A program made the translations under genes and the position numbers. The notes under the pieces were generated by a model. It did not search any database, was not told the origin of the DNA, and worked only from the letters and a program-made list of their open reading frames with translations. From Fibrobacter sp. (GTDB taxonomy: Bacteria; Fibrobacterota; Fibrobacteria; Fibrobacterales; Fibrobacteraceae): a DNA stretch of 64,000 bases. This document shows positions 1 to 8,739 of the stretch, one piece after another. Position 1 is the stretch's first letter. Each line of letters begins with the position of its first letter. The stretch lies in assembly GCA_024398815.1 (NCBI GenBank), contig JAKSIL010000002.1, forward strand, positions 61,778 to 125,777, given 5' to 3'.

Positions 1-1004
1 TGCTTCCAGGCGAAATCCTTCGGGTATTCGTTGAAGATGAATTGCAACAACTTAACGGCCATGTCGAAACTGCGGAACTTGTCGCGGTCGGTCACGTGGA
101 TTTGAGCACCGCCGCAAATCTGGCCCGCGCCCTTATGGAACGTGGGCTGGAAGTAGTTTTCACGGAAATAGACGCCCGGCAGTTTGAGGCCGTTCATGTA
201 CTTGCAAAGTTTTACGGCATCGATGAACGGTGCGCCGAAAATTTCGAACGGGCGCGTGGTGCCGCGGCCTTCGCTCACGTTGGTCGCTTCGAAGAGGCAC
301 ATACCCGGGTAAACGATGGCGGTATCGAGCGTCGGCATATTCGGGCTCGGCAGAATCCACGGGAGTCCCGTCTGGTCGTACCACATTTTTTTGTCGTAGC
401 CGTCCATGCGCATCACGTAGAGTTCGCATTTGGGGAAGCATTCCGCCTTGAACTGTTCGGCAAGTTCGCCTATCGTCTTCGCATGGCGCGTGCGAATGCT
501 GTGGAGTCCAACAAAACTCGTATAGTTGAGGTCAAGAACCGGGCCTTCCTCGTCGACGCAGTTGATGGGGTTCGGGCGGTCCACCACAACCACAGGGATC
601 CCCTCTCTTTCGCAGGCCTTCATGCAAAGGTACAAGGTCCAGATAAAGGTGTAGTAGCGGGCACCCACGTCCTGCAAGTCCACGAGCATCGCATCTACGT
701 GGCTGAGCATTTCTGCCGTCGGCTCGCGGTGTTCTCCGTACAAACTATAAACGGGAATTCCAAGTTCGGGGTCGGTGTAGCCTTCCCACTCGATCATGTT
801 GTCCTGGGTATGGCCCTTGATGCCGTGCTGCGGGCCAAAAAGGGCAGAAAGCTTAAAGAGGTTGCCATCGAAGGACTTCAGCAAGTCGAGCGTGTAACTC
901 AAATCTGCACAAACGGATGCCGGATGGAGGACTGCGCCAAGGCGCTTGCCGCGCAGATTTGACGGGAAAGATTTTTCAAAATGAGAAAGAGCAAGTGTAA
1001 CCAT
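1..1004 (-). CDS. NamZ-type exo-beta-N-acetylmuramidase (DUF1343), 3' end cut by window edge
   Basis: The reverse strand encodes a DUF1343 protein, the family of NamZ, which removes terminal MurNAc residues during peptidoglycan recycling. Visible family features include GPQHGIKG near residue 60, DLQDVGARYYTF near 110, DRPNP near 145 and a SEGRGTTRPFE stretch near 245. About 334 residues are present and the C-terminus lies beyond base 1. No signal peptide is evident at the chosen start, so the location is unclear. An in-frame ATG at 1025 would add seven residues; neither start has a Shine-Dalgarno. It is divergent from ssb. The family call is secure; the exact substrate is inferred from the family. 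Confidence 0.85.
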   Translation of the reverse strand, partial: MVTLALSHFEKSFPSNLRGKRLGAVLHPASVCADLSYTLDLLKSFDGNLFKLSALFGPQHGIKGHTQDNMIEWEGYTDPELGIPVYSLYGEHREPTAEMLSHVDAMLVDLQDVGARYYTFIWTLYLCMKACEREGIPVVVVDRPNPINCVDEEGPVLDLNYTSFVGLHSIRTRHAKTIGELAEQFKAECFPKCELYVMRMDGYDKKMWYDQTGLPWILPSPNMPTLDTAIVYPGMCLFEATNVSEGRGTTRPFEIFGAPFIDAVKLCKYMNGLKLPGVYFRENYFQPTFHKGAGQICGGAQIHVTDRDKFRSFDMAVKLLQFIFNEYPKDFAWK

Positions 1005-1037
1005 AGATGTATTGAAAATAGCCATTTTTTTTTGATT

Positions 1038-1071
1038 TTGACACTAAAGTGACATTTTCTTTTTGTATTTT
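1038..1071 (+). promoter_or_regulatory. Candidate promoter for ssb
   Basis: A TTGACA hexamer lies at 1038-1043, with an AT-rich TATTTT at 1066-1071. The 22 nt spacing is longer than ideal, so the -10 assignment is weak. Confidence 0.3.
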
Positions 1072-1112
1072 TAGTGCCGAGAGCTAATAAAACTTAAAAT
1101 AGGATTAATTCT

Positions 1113-1592
1113 ATGGCTTATTTGAACAAAGTGATGCTTATTGGCAACATTGGTAAAGATCCCGAAGTACGCATGAGTCAGACCGGCGGCCGCAAGCGCG
1201 TGTCGTTCTCCCTCGCCACCTCCCGTCGCTACCGCGACAACAACGGCGAGCAGAAGGAACAGACCGACTGGCACAACATCGTTGGCTGGGGCAAGATTGC
1301 CGATATCGTCGAACAGCTTGGCATCCGCAAGGGCATGGCCCTCTACGTGGAAGGCTCCCTCACCAACCGCAGCTGGACCGACCAGGCCAGCGGCCAGAAG
1401 CGCTACACCACCGAAATCAACATGGACACCTTCCAGCTGTTGACTCCCCGTGGCCAGGGTGGCGCCCCCGGTGCAGGCGGATTCAACCAGAACAACAGCT
1501 ACAACCAGTCCGGTTCCTACGGAGCCCCCCAGGGCGGAGCGCCCTCCTACGACGCCCCCATGCCCGAAGGCGACGACGACCTGCCGTTCTAG
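1113..1592 (+). CDS. ssb: Single-stranded DNA-binding protein
   Basis: A 159-residue SSB. The first ~110 residues form the OB-fold (starting MAYLNKVMLIGNIGKDPEVR), followed by a Gly/Gln/Asn/Pro-rich flexible tail and the acidic tip DDDLPF that recruits repair and replication partners. It coats ssDNA as a tetramer in family members studied. An AGGA sequence 6 nt before the ATG serves as ribosome site. The next gene starts 4 nt after the stop, so the two are probably co-transcribed. The reverse strand is also open here but shows no protein-like features. Confidence 0.97.
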   Translation: MAYLNKVMLIGNIGKDPEVRMSQTGGRKRVSFSLATSRRYRDNNGEQKEQTDWHNIVGWGKIADIVEQLGIRKGMALYVEGSLTNRSWTDQASGQKRYTTEINMDTFQLLTPRGQGGAPGAGGFNQNNSYNQSGSYGAPQGGAPSYDAPMPEGDDDLPF

Positions 1593-1595
1593 CCC

Positions 1596-2555
1596 ATGCA
1601 ATTTGGAGTAGCCGAAATAGCGCTGATGTTTGTGTTGCCCCTGGGGATCACGTTACTGACGATTCTCCAGACGGCGACAACGAGAGAACGCATGCACAGT
1701 CTTGTGGGTGCGCTTTCTTCGTTTGCCATCATCGTCATGGACGGGCTATTCTATTTTGCACAGAACCAGTTCATCAGCTACAACGCCGACGGAGGTCTGC
1801 TGCTCGCCTTTGCAAGCCTCATCTTCTTCGGCCTGTTGCCCGTGGTCCGCAGCGAAGACCTTACCTCGAAGATTGCGAACATCCTGTTCTGCTTTCTCGC
1901 ATTCACCGCTTTTATCGGTATCGCCTACTGGGAACGCCCTACATTCCTGGTCACAGCGGAATACACCCCGGCAAAAGTCGCTCTCATGAACGCGAAGTAC
2001 CAGGACTACATCAAGTCTTTCGAGAACGGCGAAGGCGGCAAGTGGACAACGGCCCCCGCAGCCAAGCCTAGCGCAAAAGCCGAAAAGAGCCACTCCGAGA
2101 ACGCCCCTTCGGAATCGTCAAAAGCAAGGCTAGACCGCTACATCGACGAAACCAACAAGGTCAAGGAACGCATGCAGGGCGTCATCGAGTCCGTCAACAG
2201 TTTCGAACTGATGCCATCCAACATCAGCGAATCCGACCGCGAACAGCGCGGGAGCCAGGCGCTCGCCTTGAACAACAACGCGACGGCCATCAACAAGAAA
2301 GCCCTCGGGCTCTTCCACCCGCACGAATCCAGCGAAGCCCACTCGGAACTCATCAAGGCGACCGAAAGCCTCAGGCTCGCCGCCTATTCCCTTTACACGT
2401 ACACGCTCCAGGAATCTGCCGAAGAGCAGGAGAAGCAGTACAAGCAGTCGCGCGACCAGATCGCGCAGACTAAAGTTTATCTGGAACGATTCGAAATCGA
2501 CATCCAGAACCTCATTTCAAACTATCAACCTCAACAAACACAAGAAGAAAACTAA
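1596..2555 (+). CDS. Membrane protein with C-terminal coiled-coil domain, unknown function
   Basis: A 319-residue protein not recognised as a named family. The first ~125 residues contain four hydrophobic segments (about residues 5-25, 35-55, 65-82 and 92-110). The rest is hydrophilic, rich in Glu, Lys, Ser and Ala, and predicted helical; its last ~130 residues look like a coiled coil. It begins 4 nt after ssb and ends 11 nt before asd, so it probably sits in one unit with both. No catalytic motif is visible. Confidence 0.75.
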   Translation: MQFGVAEIALMFVLPLGITLLTILQTATTRERMHSLVGALSSFAIIVMDGLFYFAQNQFISYNADGGLLLAFASLIFFGLLPVVRSEDLTSKIANILFCFLAFTAFIGIAYWERPTFLVTAEYTPAKVALMNAKYQDYIKSFENGEGGKWTTAPAAKPSAKAEKSHSENAPSESSKARLDRYIDETNKVKERMQGVIESVNSFELMPSNISESDREQRGSQALALNNNATAINKKALGLFHPHESSEAHSELIKATESLRLAAYSLYTYTLQESAEEQEKQYKQSRDQIAQTKVYLERFEIDIQNLISNYQPQQTQEEN

Positions 2556-2566
2556 AGGTTAAATCT

Positions 2567-3574
2567 ATGATTCGTAACGTAGCGATCATGGGCGCCACTG
2601 GCGCAGTAGGTCAAGAACTCCTCAAAATCCTCGAACAGCGCAACTTCCCGCTCCAGAACCTGAAGCTCCTCGCTTCGGAACGCAGCGTGGGCCGCGAATA
2701 CGACTTCAAGGGCGAAAAACTCAAGGTCGAGCTGACCTGCCCCGACGCATTCAAGGGCGTTGACCTGGTGCTCTCCTCCGCGGGCGCCAGCGTTTCCAAG
2801 GAATTCGCCCCCATCGCCGTCGAACACGGCGCTGTCGTCGTCGACAACACGAGTTTCTTCCGCATGGACGAAAAGGTCCCTCTGGTCGTCCCCGAAGTGA
2901 ACGCCTGCGACATTCCGCTCTACAAGGCAGAAAACGGCGGCAAGGGCATCATCGCGAACCCGAACTGCACGACCATCATGATGGTCGTCGCCTTGAAGCC
3001 GCTCAACGCCATCTCCAAGATTAAGCGCGTTCACGTGGCCACCTACCAGAGCGCCAGCGGCGCCGGCGCAACGGGCATGGCAGAACTCAAGCAGCAGTAC
3101 CAGGAAATCGTCGAAGGCAAGCCGGTCACCGTGAAGAAGTTCGCCCACCAGCTCGCCTACAACCTCATCCCGCACATCGATGTCTTCACCGACAACGACT
3201 ACACCAAGGAAGAGATGAAGATGTTCAACGAAACTCGCAAGATCATGCACTCCGATGTCGCATGCTCCGCTACTTGCGTGCGCGTTTCCGCTCTCCGCTG
3301 CCACTCCGAAGCCCTCTGGATTGAAACCGAAAAGCCGATTAGCGTCGAAGAAGCCCGCAAGGCTATCGCCGCCGGCGAAGGCCTCACCTTGTTCGACGAT
3401 CCGGCCAACAACGGCTACCCGATGCCGCTTGACCTCATGGGCAAGGACGACGTGTACGTCGGCCGTATCCGCAAGGATTTGGCCAACGAAAACGGCCTCA
3501 ACTTCTGGCTCGTCGGCGACCAGATCCGCAAGGGTGCCGCCCTCAACGCCGTGCAGATTGCAGAGAAGCTGTAA
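2567..3574 (+). CDS. asd: Aspartate-semialdehyde dehydrogenase
   Basis: A 335-residue enzyme that reduces beta-aspartyl phosphate to aspartate semialdehyde with NADPH, feeding lysine, diaminopimelate, methionine and threonine synthesis. The nucleotide-binding motif GATGAVGQ is at residues 9-16 and the catalytic Cys134 lies in NPNCTT. Length is typical. AAAGGT lies upstream of the ATG. A strong hairpin terminator follows 20 nt after the stop. The product supplies diaminopimelate for peptidoglycan, as alr and ddl further along supply the D-alanine part. Confidence 0.97.
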   Translation: MIRNVAIMGATGAVGQELLKILEQRNFPLQNLKLLASERSVGREYDFKGEKLKVELTCPDAFKGVDLVLSSAGASVSKEFAPIAVEHGAVVVDNTSFFRMDEKVPLVVPEVNACDIPLYKAENGGKGIIANPNCTTIMMVVALKPLNAISKIKRVHVATYQSASGAGATGMAELKQQYQEIVEGKPVTVKKFAHQLAYNLIPHIDVFTDNDYTKEEMKMFNETRKIMHSDVACSATCVRVSALRCHSEALWIETEKPISVEEARKAIAAGEGLTLFDDPANNGYPMPLDLMGKDDVYVGRIRKDLANENGLNFWLVGDQIRKGAALNAVQIAEKL

Positions 3575-3593
3575 TAGAAGCTTTATAGCACAC

Positions 3594-3623
3594 AAAAGCG
3601 CTCCCCAAAAGGGAGCGCTTTTT
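3594..3623 (+). terminator. Bidirectional rho-independent terminator, asd / GLUG protein
   Basis: A 9-bp perfect stem (AGCGCTCCC/GGGAGCGCT) has an A-tract on one side and a T-tract on the other. It can therefore terminate asd and the convergent surface-protein gene. Confidence 0.9.
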
Positions 3624-3642
3624 GCATTCGCATAACACCGTC

Positions 3643-6018
3643 TTACTTCCGGACAACGCTCCGGCCAATAACCTTGCCGTCCAGGAACAGGAGCACGTTG
3701 TAACGGTTCCGCGACAGGTCACCCATCCGCAAGCTCGCCTGGTGCGCCCCTGCGGTCATCTTTCCCAAAGCGATATTTTTCAAGACGCGCCCCTGCACAT
3801 TGATCACCGCAATCCGTACATTCCCGGCAGCGGCCAGTTCGAAACCCGCCATCAAATCCTCACCCACTCGAGAAACGGAGAATCCTTGAAATTTCGAAGA
3901 AACCGCATACCTGCGTTCAACAGCGGTTCTATTGGAATCGAAAGCAACTTCTATACGGGGTTTATCCAAGATGCTCAAGTACGGATAAGATTTTCCTTCT
4001 TCGATGATCCAGTTGTCATCATCAAAGGACCACGTATCAAAAGTGGACTTCATCGCAAGCTGGTCCGTTGTTTTGCCAACAGCCAGAGTCACGCTGTCCG
4101 TCGTGCAGGAATCAATATTCCAGAACGAATTCACAATCGTCCCCGGCTCGTCGTTCGTCGCTTCAAAGCAGCTGAAGCCCACCGGTTCATTTCGCATGGA
4201 ACCATCCTCTCTCAGCGAATCGGCATTCCCCACGACTTTACCCGAATAAAAAGCGTTTTCGATGGAACCGATGTTATGCACCACAAAACCGCCGAACTCG
4301 ATAAATCCATCTACGTTGCCCAAAGCGAACGCATCATTAATCGTCCCGTAATTTGAAGACACAAAGCCTCCGGCAGTATAACCGCTAGCCACATTCCCTG
4401 TAGAATACGAGCGGGAGATAGTCCCCGAATTAGAACCGGCAAAGCCACCTGCCGTATAGCTATTGTTTTCAAAGTCCAAACGGGAAACGTCCCCCGTTGC
4501 ATAGCAAAGATCGATGCTACCGTCATTCATGCCCACGAAGCCGCCATAATTGGAATAGGAATGGCTGTCGCCCGTTGCGTAGCAATGGTCTATGGAACCG
4601 TAATTCTTGCCGACAAATCCGCCCACATACATGCCGCCGCTGGCAACGCCCGTCGCATAGCAGTGGGAGATGCGCCCCAGGGTATCGTTCAAGCCCACAA
4701 AGCCGCCAAAGCTATCCCCTGCGGCATTGCCGAGATTGTAGGTGTCGCCCTCGGCATAGCAGGAATCTATAGTACCGCGATTCTGGGCAACAAAACCTGC
4801 GCCATTGTTCAAAGTCTTCACCGATACATTGGCAGAAGACCCTTTGATTGTACCTAAGTTGATAAAGACAAAGCCGCTTCCGCCGGATAGAGTCGTATTG
4901 ACCGCCCCCATGCTATGAGAATTGGTGATGACGCCCCAGTTGGAATCGGCAAATGCCGCCGAATTTGGAGCGGAGGCCTTCACCGTAGTATTTGAAATGC
5001 AATCGTCGATCACGCCTGCGCTATCGTTAGTCCCCACAAAGCCACCGACGTCGTTGGTGGAAACAACGGAATCGGACTCGACCATAGAAGACTTGATAGT
5101 TCCGCCATTGCAGCCGACAAAGCCGCCGATGCGATTGTTGGTCCCTTCGATAGAAACGGACGTGTAGCAGGAATCAATAATGCCCTTGTTTTCCCCGACA
5201 AAGCCACCGGAACAGGTAAAGCCCCTTGACGTAGCTCCGGAAACCTTTACATTCACGATTTTACCCAAATTAACACCAACGGCGCCGCCGATTTTTTTGC
5301 CATAGTAGTCCGTGGTCATGTCCGCCGTAATTTCAACATCCCTTATTTCTCCTGTTTCTTCATTGTAGCCGACGACGCCTCCGACATCTTCCCTATCCTT
5401 GATACCTTTTACAATGCCGGTGTATTTGATATTTTGAATCAGGCCGCTATTCGTACCGGCCACACCGCCCGTAAGCGTAGCCGATTCCACCGATACGTTT
5501 TCCAGAATGCAGTTGGTAATGGACCCTTCGTTTACCGCAGCGATGGCCCCTGCTCGTTCACCGGAAATAAATCGGCCATCCACAATCGTCAAACTATCGA
5601 CCTTGCCTTCGTTGAGCAATATCAAGCCGGCATACATATAGTGGTCTTCGCCACTGTACATGCCTGTAATTTTATGCCCGGCACCGTTGATGACGCCTTC
5701 AAAAGAGGCTCCGACCCAGTCCTGCACGAAGCCAGCGATAGAACCCGCCGGAAAATCTCCGGGAATGCCGATGGGCGCGAACCCGTAGCAAGTATCCTGA
5801 TAGCAATTTTCATCTTTCGAAGCGGACGCGTCGATATCGGCCACCAGCTTGTAATTACCGTCCATGGTATAGTCGCCCGTACCCACCGCCTTGAGGTCTT
5901 CGTAGTCCGCAATTTGCCAAGGATTCTGCTCGGTGCCGGATCCGGACATTTTTCCACCTGTGGCGAATGTGAGAATCGGGGTAAAAAACAGTATTATTAA
6001 AAAAGCACGCAATTTCAT
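3643..6018 (-). CDS. Secreted GLUG-repeat surface protein with C-terminal sorting-like domain
   Basis: A 791-residue protein with a signal peptide (residues ~1-19, hydrophobic core LIILFFTPILTFA). Residues ~120-620 hold many GLUG-type repeats (GGFVGxNxGxIxxCYATG pattern), which form a right-handed beta-helix or beta-roll in related surface adhesins. The last ~75 residues form a beta-rich module resembling type IX secretion C-terminal sorting domains, ending SVVRK. An ideal Shine-Dalgarno (AAGGAG) precedes the ATG. Function is probably adhesion or surface display; the ligand is unknown. It shares architecture with the larger protein at 41.7-46.1 kb. Confidence 0.85.
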   Translation of the reverse strand: MKLRAFLIILFFTPILTFATGGKMSGSGTEQNPWQIADYEDLKAVGTGDYTMDGNYKLVADIDASASKDENCYQDTCYGFAPIGIPGDFPAGSIAGFVQDWVGASFEGVINGAGHKITGMYSGEDHYMYAGLILLNEGKVDSLTIVDGRFISGERAGAIAAVNEGSITNCILENVSVESATLTGGVAGTNSGLIQNIKYTGIVKGIKDREDVGGVVGYNEETGEIRDVEITADMTTDYYGKKIGGAVGVNLGKIVNVKVSGATSRGFTCSGGFVGENKGIIDSCYTSVSIEGTNNRIGGFVGCNGGTIKSSMVESDSVVSTNDVGGFVGTNDSAGVIDDCISNTTVKASAPNSAAFADSNWGVITNSHSMGAVNTTLSGGSGFVFINLGTIKGSSANVSVKTLNNGAGFVAQNRGTIDSCYAEGDTYNLGNAAGDSFGGFVGLNDTLGRISHCYATGVASGGMYVGGFVGKNYGSIDHCYATGDSHSYSNYGGFVGMNDGSIDLCYATGDVSRLDFENNSYTAGGFAGSNSGTISRSYSTGNVASGYTAGGFVSSNYGTINDAFALGNVDGFIEFGGFVVHNIGSIENAFYSGKVVGNADSLREDGSMRNEPVGFSCFEATNDEPGTIVNSFWNIDSCTTDSVTLAVGKTTDQLAMKSTFDTWSFDDDNWIIEEGKSYPYLSILDKPRIEVAFDSNRTAVERRYAVSSKFQGFSVSRVGEDLMAGFELAAAGNVRIAVINVQGRVLKNIALGKMTAGAHQASLRMGDLSRNRYNVLLFLDGKVIGRSVVRK

Positions 6019-6062
6019 CTTTTCTCCTTATGTTTTAAAACAGCACAACGACTGCAACCGAA

Positions 6063-7178
6063 TCAGGCCAGTTCATCCGGGTTCAGGCACTTGAGTTCGT
6101 TGAGCACGAACACGCCGTCCTTGCGGACAAGCTTGTCGTCGAACCAGATTTCGCCGCCGCCGTATTCCGGGCGCATGATGAGCACGAGGTCCCAGTGGAT
6201 GGCGCTCTGGTTGCCGTTGTATGCGTCTTCGTAGCACATGCCCGGCGTAAAATGGATGGAGCCCGCAATCTTTTCGTCGAACAGAATGTCGCACATGGCT
6301 TCGTTCACGAACGGATTGAAACCGATGGCGAACTCGCCCACATAGCGGGCACCTTCGTCGGTATTGAAAATCGCTTCGAGGCTCTTGGGGTCGCCCGTTT
6401 CGCAGGTGGCCTCCACGATTTTTCCGTTCTTGAACACAAGGCGAATGTTGGAGAACTGCTTGCCTTCGTAAAGAGTCGGCGTATTGTAGTGGATGACGCC
6501 TTCGATGCTTCCTTGCACCGGAGCCGTATAGACTTCGCCGTCGGGGATGTTCATGTTGCCGCAGCACGGCACCGCGGGAATGTCCTTGATGCTGAACGTG
6601 ATGTCGGTGTCCTTTGCAACGAGGCGGACCTTGTCGGTCTTGTTCATGAGATCGATGAGGTTCTGGGCGGCCTTGCGCATTTTCGGGTAGTCTGCGAGGC
6701 AGGCCTTAAAATAGAAGTCCTCGAAAGCCTCGGTGCTCATCTTGGCACCCTGGGCCATGGACGGATTCGGCCAGCGGAGCACGCACCACTTGGTCTTGTT
6801 TACGCGGTAGTCGAGCGTTTCCTTTGTCATCTGGCGGTACTTGAGCATCTTGGCATCGTCGATGTCGCAGTTTTCCATGGCGTTGTCGGCGCCGCGGATG
6901 GCGATGTACGCCTGCATCTTTTTCATTTCGGCAAGCGAAAGTTCAGCGTCCAGTTTCATCTGGGCGTCGGTCGCCGACTTGATAAGCTGGCGCTTGACGC
7001 GACTGCAGGAATTGCGCACGAAGGCGTTGCCGCCCACTTTTTCGACGGCCTTGATAAGTTCCGTGGAGACTTCGTCCGGAGTGTCCGTCGTTTCAATGAG
7101 AATATTTTCGCCAGCCTTGAGGCCGATGGCGTTGTTTATCAGATTTTCAGCAAGTTGAGTAATTCTAGGGTCTTTCAT
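6063..7178 (-). CDS. M29-family metallo-aminopeptidase
   Basis: A 371-residue aminopeptidase of the AmpS/PepS/aminopeptidase T family, a two-metal cytoplasmic enzyme that removes N-terminal residues from peptides. Family features include GENILIE near residue 30, GARYVGEFAIG near 280, and the metal-ligand region with SIHFTPGMCYEDA and SAIHWDLVL near the C-terminus. The start at 7178 is preferred over an ATG 30 nt upstream, because that one falls within the upstream terminator stem and would add a non-conserved extension. No Shine-Dalgarno precedes it; a TATTTT box lies 7 nt before the ATG. The gene ends 44 nt before the GLUG protein start. Confidence 0.92.
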   Translation of the reverse strand: MKDPRITQLAENLINNAIGLKAGENILIETTDTPDEVSTELIKAVEKVGGNAFVRNSCSRVKRQLIKSATDAQMKLDAELSLAEMKKMQAYIAIRGADNAMENCDIDDAKMLKYRQMTKETLDYRVNKTKWCVLRWPNPSMAQGAKMSTEAFEDFYFKACLADYPKMRKAAQNLIDLMNKTDKVRLVAKDTDITFSIKDIPAVPCCGNMNIPDGEVYTAPVQGSIEGVIHYNTPTLYEGKQFSNIRLVFKNGKIVEATCETGDPKSLEAIFNTDEGARYVGEFAIGFNPFVNEAMCDILFDEKIAGSIHFTPGMCYEDAYNGNQSAIHWDLVLIMRPEYGGGEIWFDDKLVRKDGVFVLNELKCLNPDELA

Positions 7179-7185
7179 AGCGTGA

Positions 7186-7191
7186 AAAATA
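7186..7191 (-). promoter_or_regulatory. TATTTT -10-like box, 7 nt before M29 peptidase start
   Basis: On the minus strand TATTTT is followed by 7 nt and the ATG. Together with the terminator immediately upstream, this suggests initiation at or next to the start codon. Confidence 0.4.
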
Positions 7192-7193
7192 CA

Positions 7194-7223
7194 AAAAGTC
7201 GATAGCACAAGGCTACCGACTTG
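7194..7223 (-). terminator. Terminator downstream of the AgmX-tail gene
   Basis: On the minus strand AGTCGGTAGC pairs with GCTATCGACT (one G-T wobble) around a 5-nt loop and is followed by TTTTTG. It sits only ~18 nt before the next gene's start codon. Confidence 0.75.
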
Positions 7224-7266
7224 CAGTTTATAAGCACAAAAGTCGTTTTTTTCGCGTGGTCGCGCA

Positions 7267-8220
7267 TCACTCCGTGAAGGTGAAGGGAATCGTCACTGTC
7301 GTATTTCCCGCCTTGATTTTCTTGAAGGTCCAGCGGCTAACGGTATTCTTGATTTCGTTGTCGAACTCCGCATAGCCCGTAGTGGAAGATGCTATAGCGA
7401 TGGAGATGATTTCGCCGCCCGGGGCAATCGTGAACTTCAAAGTCACTTTCCCTTGGAAGCCGGGTTTCTTTTTGAGGTACTTGTTGTAAACATGGCGAAG
7501 CCCCGGAGTCCGGTTGCGCACGACCTTCAAAATTTCCGTCGCGGAACGGGTGCCGTTGCCGCCTCCCATTTCGATATCCGTGGGCGAAGGTTCCTTGAAG
7601 TGGCCCTTGAGCGCCTTTGTCGAAATCTTGCCCGCGGCCCCACCGAATATATCGTCGAAGGCTCCACCGATGCCTCCGCTCCCTCCCGAAGCAATTCCCT
7701 CGTTGAATGCGCCGTCCACTTTTCCGGAGCGCCCGCCGATTCTCGTAATGCCCGTAGTCTTGAGGCCGTTGGTATTGCTGAGAACCTTGTCGATGTCGTG
7801 GGCGAATTTTTGATTGTTCATGAGGTCATAGACATCGGCGCTCGCGTTGTGGGTCATCGCTGTCAAGGTCTTGAGCACGCCCATATCCTTGGGAGCGTGC
7901 GGCCTTCCCCTTCCCTTGGGTTTGCCACCTCTGCCGGCCCTTTTGCGAGTGATATTATCCGTTTTTTTCTTTTGTTTTTGCTCCACCTTTTTCTCTTCTT
8001 TTTTCTCGACCATGTTGATGGTCGCCTTCAGTTCGTCCCTGGCAGAAGGCTCGAAAATAACGTCTTCGATAAGTCGTTCGTAAGCCGCCGCCCAGAAGCA
8101 AATCGCCAAGGCGACCAGCAGGGAGACTCCCGCAATGGCTCCCATTTTTTTATCGGAATCCGGCATGAGGGACGCCACGAGAGCGTCCATTTTTTTCTGG
8201 TTTTTCTTTGTGTTTGTCAT
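7267..8220 (-). CDS. TonB-like protein with AgmX/PglI C-terminal domain
   Basis: A 317-residue protein with a short cytoplasmic N-terminus, one transmembrane segment (about residues 29-48), a Lys/Arg/Gly-rich periplasmic linker and a C-terminal TonB-like domain. The domain carries the signature GLRHVYNKYLKK, a central GKVTLKFTIAPGGEI and an ending IPFTFTE, as in AgmX/PglI-type tails. Such proteins probably couple inner-membrane energy to outer-membrane or motility machinery; the partner here is unknown because no ExbB/ExbD genes are adjacent. The ATG at 8220 is chosen because GGAGG lies 8 nt before it; an ATG 15 nt upstream overlaps that site. Confidence 0.8.
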   Translation of the reverse strand: MTNTKKNQKKMDALVASLMPDSDKKMGAIAGVSLLVALAICFWAAAYERLIEDVIFEPSARDELKATINMVEKKEEKKVEQKQKKKTDNITRKRAGRGGKPKGRGRPHAPKDMGVLKTLTAMTHNASADVYDLMNNQKFAHDIDKVLSNTNGLKTTGITRIGGRSGKVDGAFNEGIASGGSGGIGGAFDDIFGGAAGKISTKALKGHFKEPSPTDIEMGGGNGTRSATEILKVVRNRTPGLRHVYNKYLKKKPGFQGKVTLKFTIAPGGEIISIAIASSTTGYAEFDNEIKNTVSRWTFKKIKAGNTTVTIPFTFTE

Positions 8221-8296
8221 GATTTTATCCTCCACCCCATTCGGGGATTTATATTTGATGTTTTTTGGGTAATAGGGATGCTAGATCCTCTCGTGC

Positions 8297-8399
8297 GCGA
8301 GGATTACGAAGTGAAAAATCGGGATGGCAATATTCGATTCGTCATCCCCGACTTGATCGGGGATTCAACAATATTTGAAGTGCGAGGATGACGAAGTGA
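8297..8399. repeat. REP-like element: two 18-bp direct repeats flanking a perfect hairpin
   Basis: GCGAGGATTACGAAGTGA (8297-8314) recurs with one mismatch at 8382-8399. Between them lies ATCCCCGA-CTTGA-TCGGGGAT (8344-8364), a perfect 8-bp stem. The layout is typical of dispersed extragenic palindromes. Confidence 0.7.
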
Positions 8400-8724
8400 T
8401 ATATGTCGAAAGAACTACACAGATTGCCGGATCAGAAACATTTTATCGCAGCAATTAGTTTATACAAAATCGCTTTTTCTAGAACATTTATTTTATATGT
8501 AACTAGTCCAAACAATTCCCTTGTACACTTCTAAACTACAAAGAAAAGATGAGGAGAGAACGTCGCGAACAGTAAACAAATATTTAACGGTGAAATTGTA
8601 AACTTTGCTCGAAATGCCGCAAGGCTTGTGTTTATTGAGACGAACCACAAAAAAATCCTTTTTGAAAGCGCCCCGATTTTTACAAAAAATACCGCAACTC
8701 AACTTATTCCAAGTTAGAATTACC

Positions 8725-8730
8725 TATATT
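8725..8730 (+). promoter_or_regulatory. TATATT -10-like box 9 nt before alr
   Basis: TATATT is separated from the alr ATG by 9 nt and no Shine-Dalgarno is present, suggesting a very short or absent leader. Confidence 0.45.
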
Positions 8731-8739
8731 TTTAGCATC

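Larger units (their letters stand above)
8221..8739. other. 519-bp intergenic region with short repeats, no convincing gene
   Basis: The stretch separates divergent units (AgmX-tail protein and alr). Its first part carries the repeat element at 8297-8399. The rest (8400-8720) is AT-rich with no conserved ORF or recognisable RNA. The alr promoter box lies at its end. Confidence 0.6.

Noticed and set aside
42..962. Long plus-strand open frame at the window start
   Set aside because: It is the shadow of the minus-strand NamZ-type gene, which has clear family motifs; the plus-strand peptide has none.
2552..3595. 347-residue minus-strand frame opposite asd
   Set aside because: A shadow produced by GC-rich third positions of asd; no motif and no ribosome site.
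8493..8702. 69-residue minus-strand frame in the alr upstream gap
   Set aside because: No ribosome site, no motif, unusual composition; probably chance.
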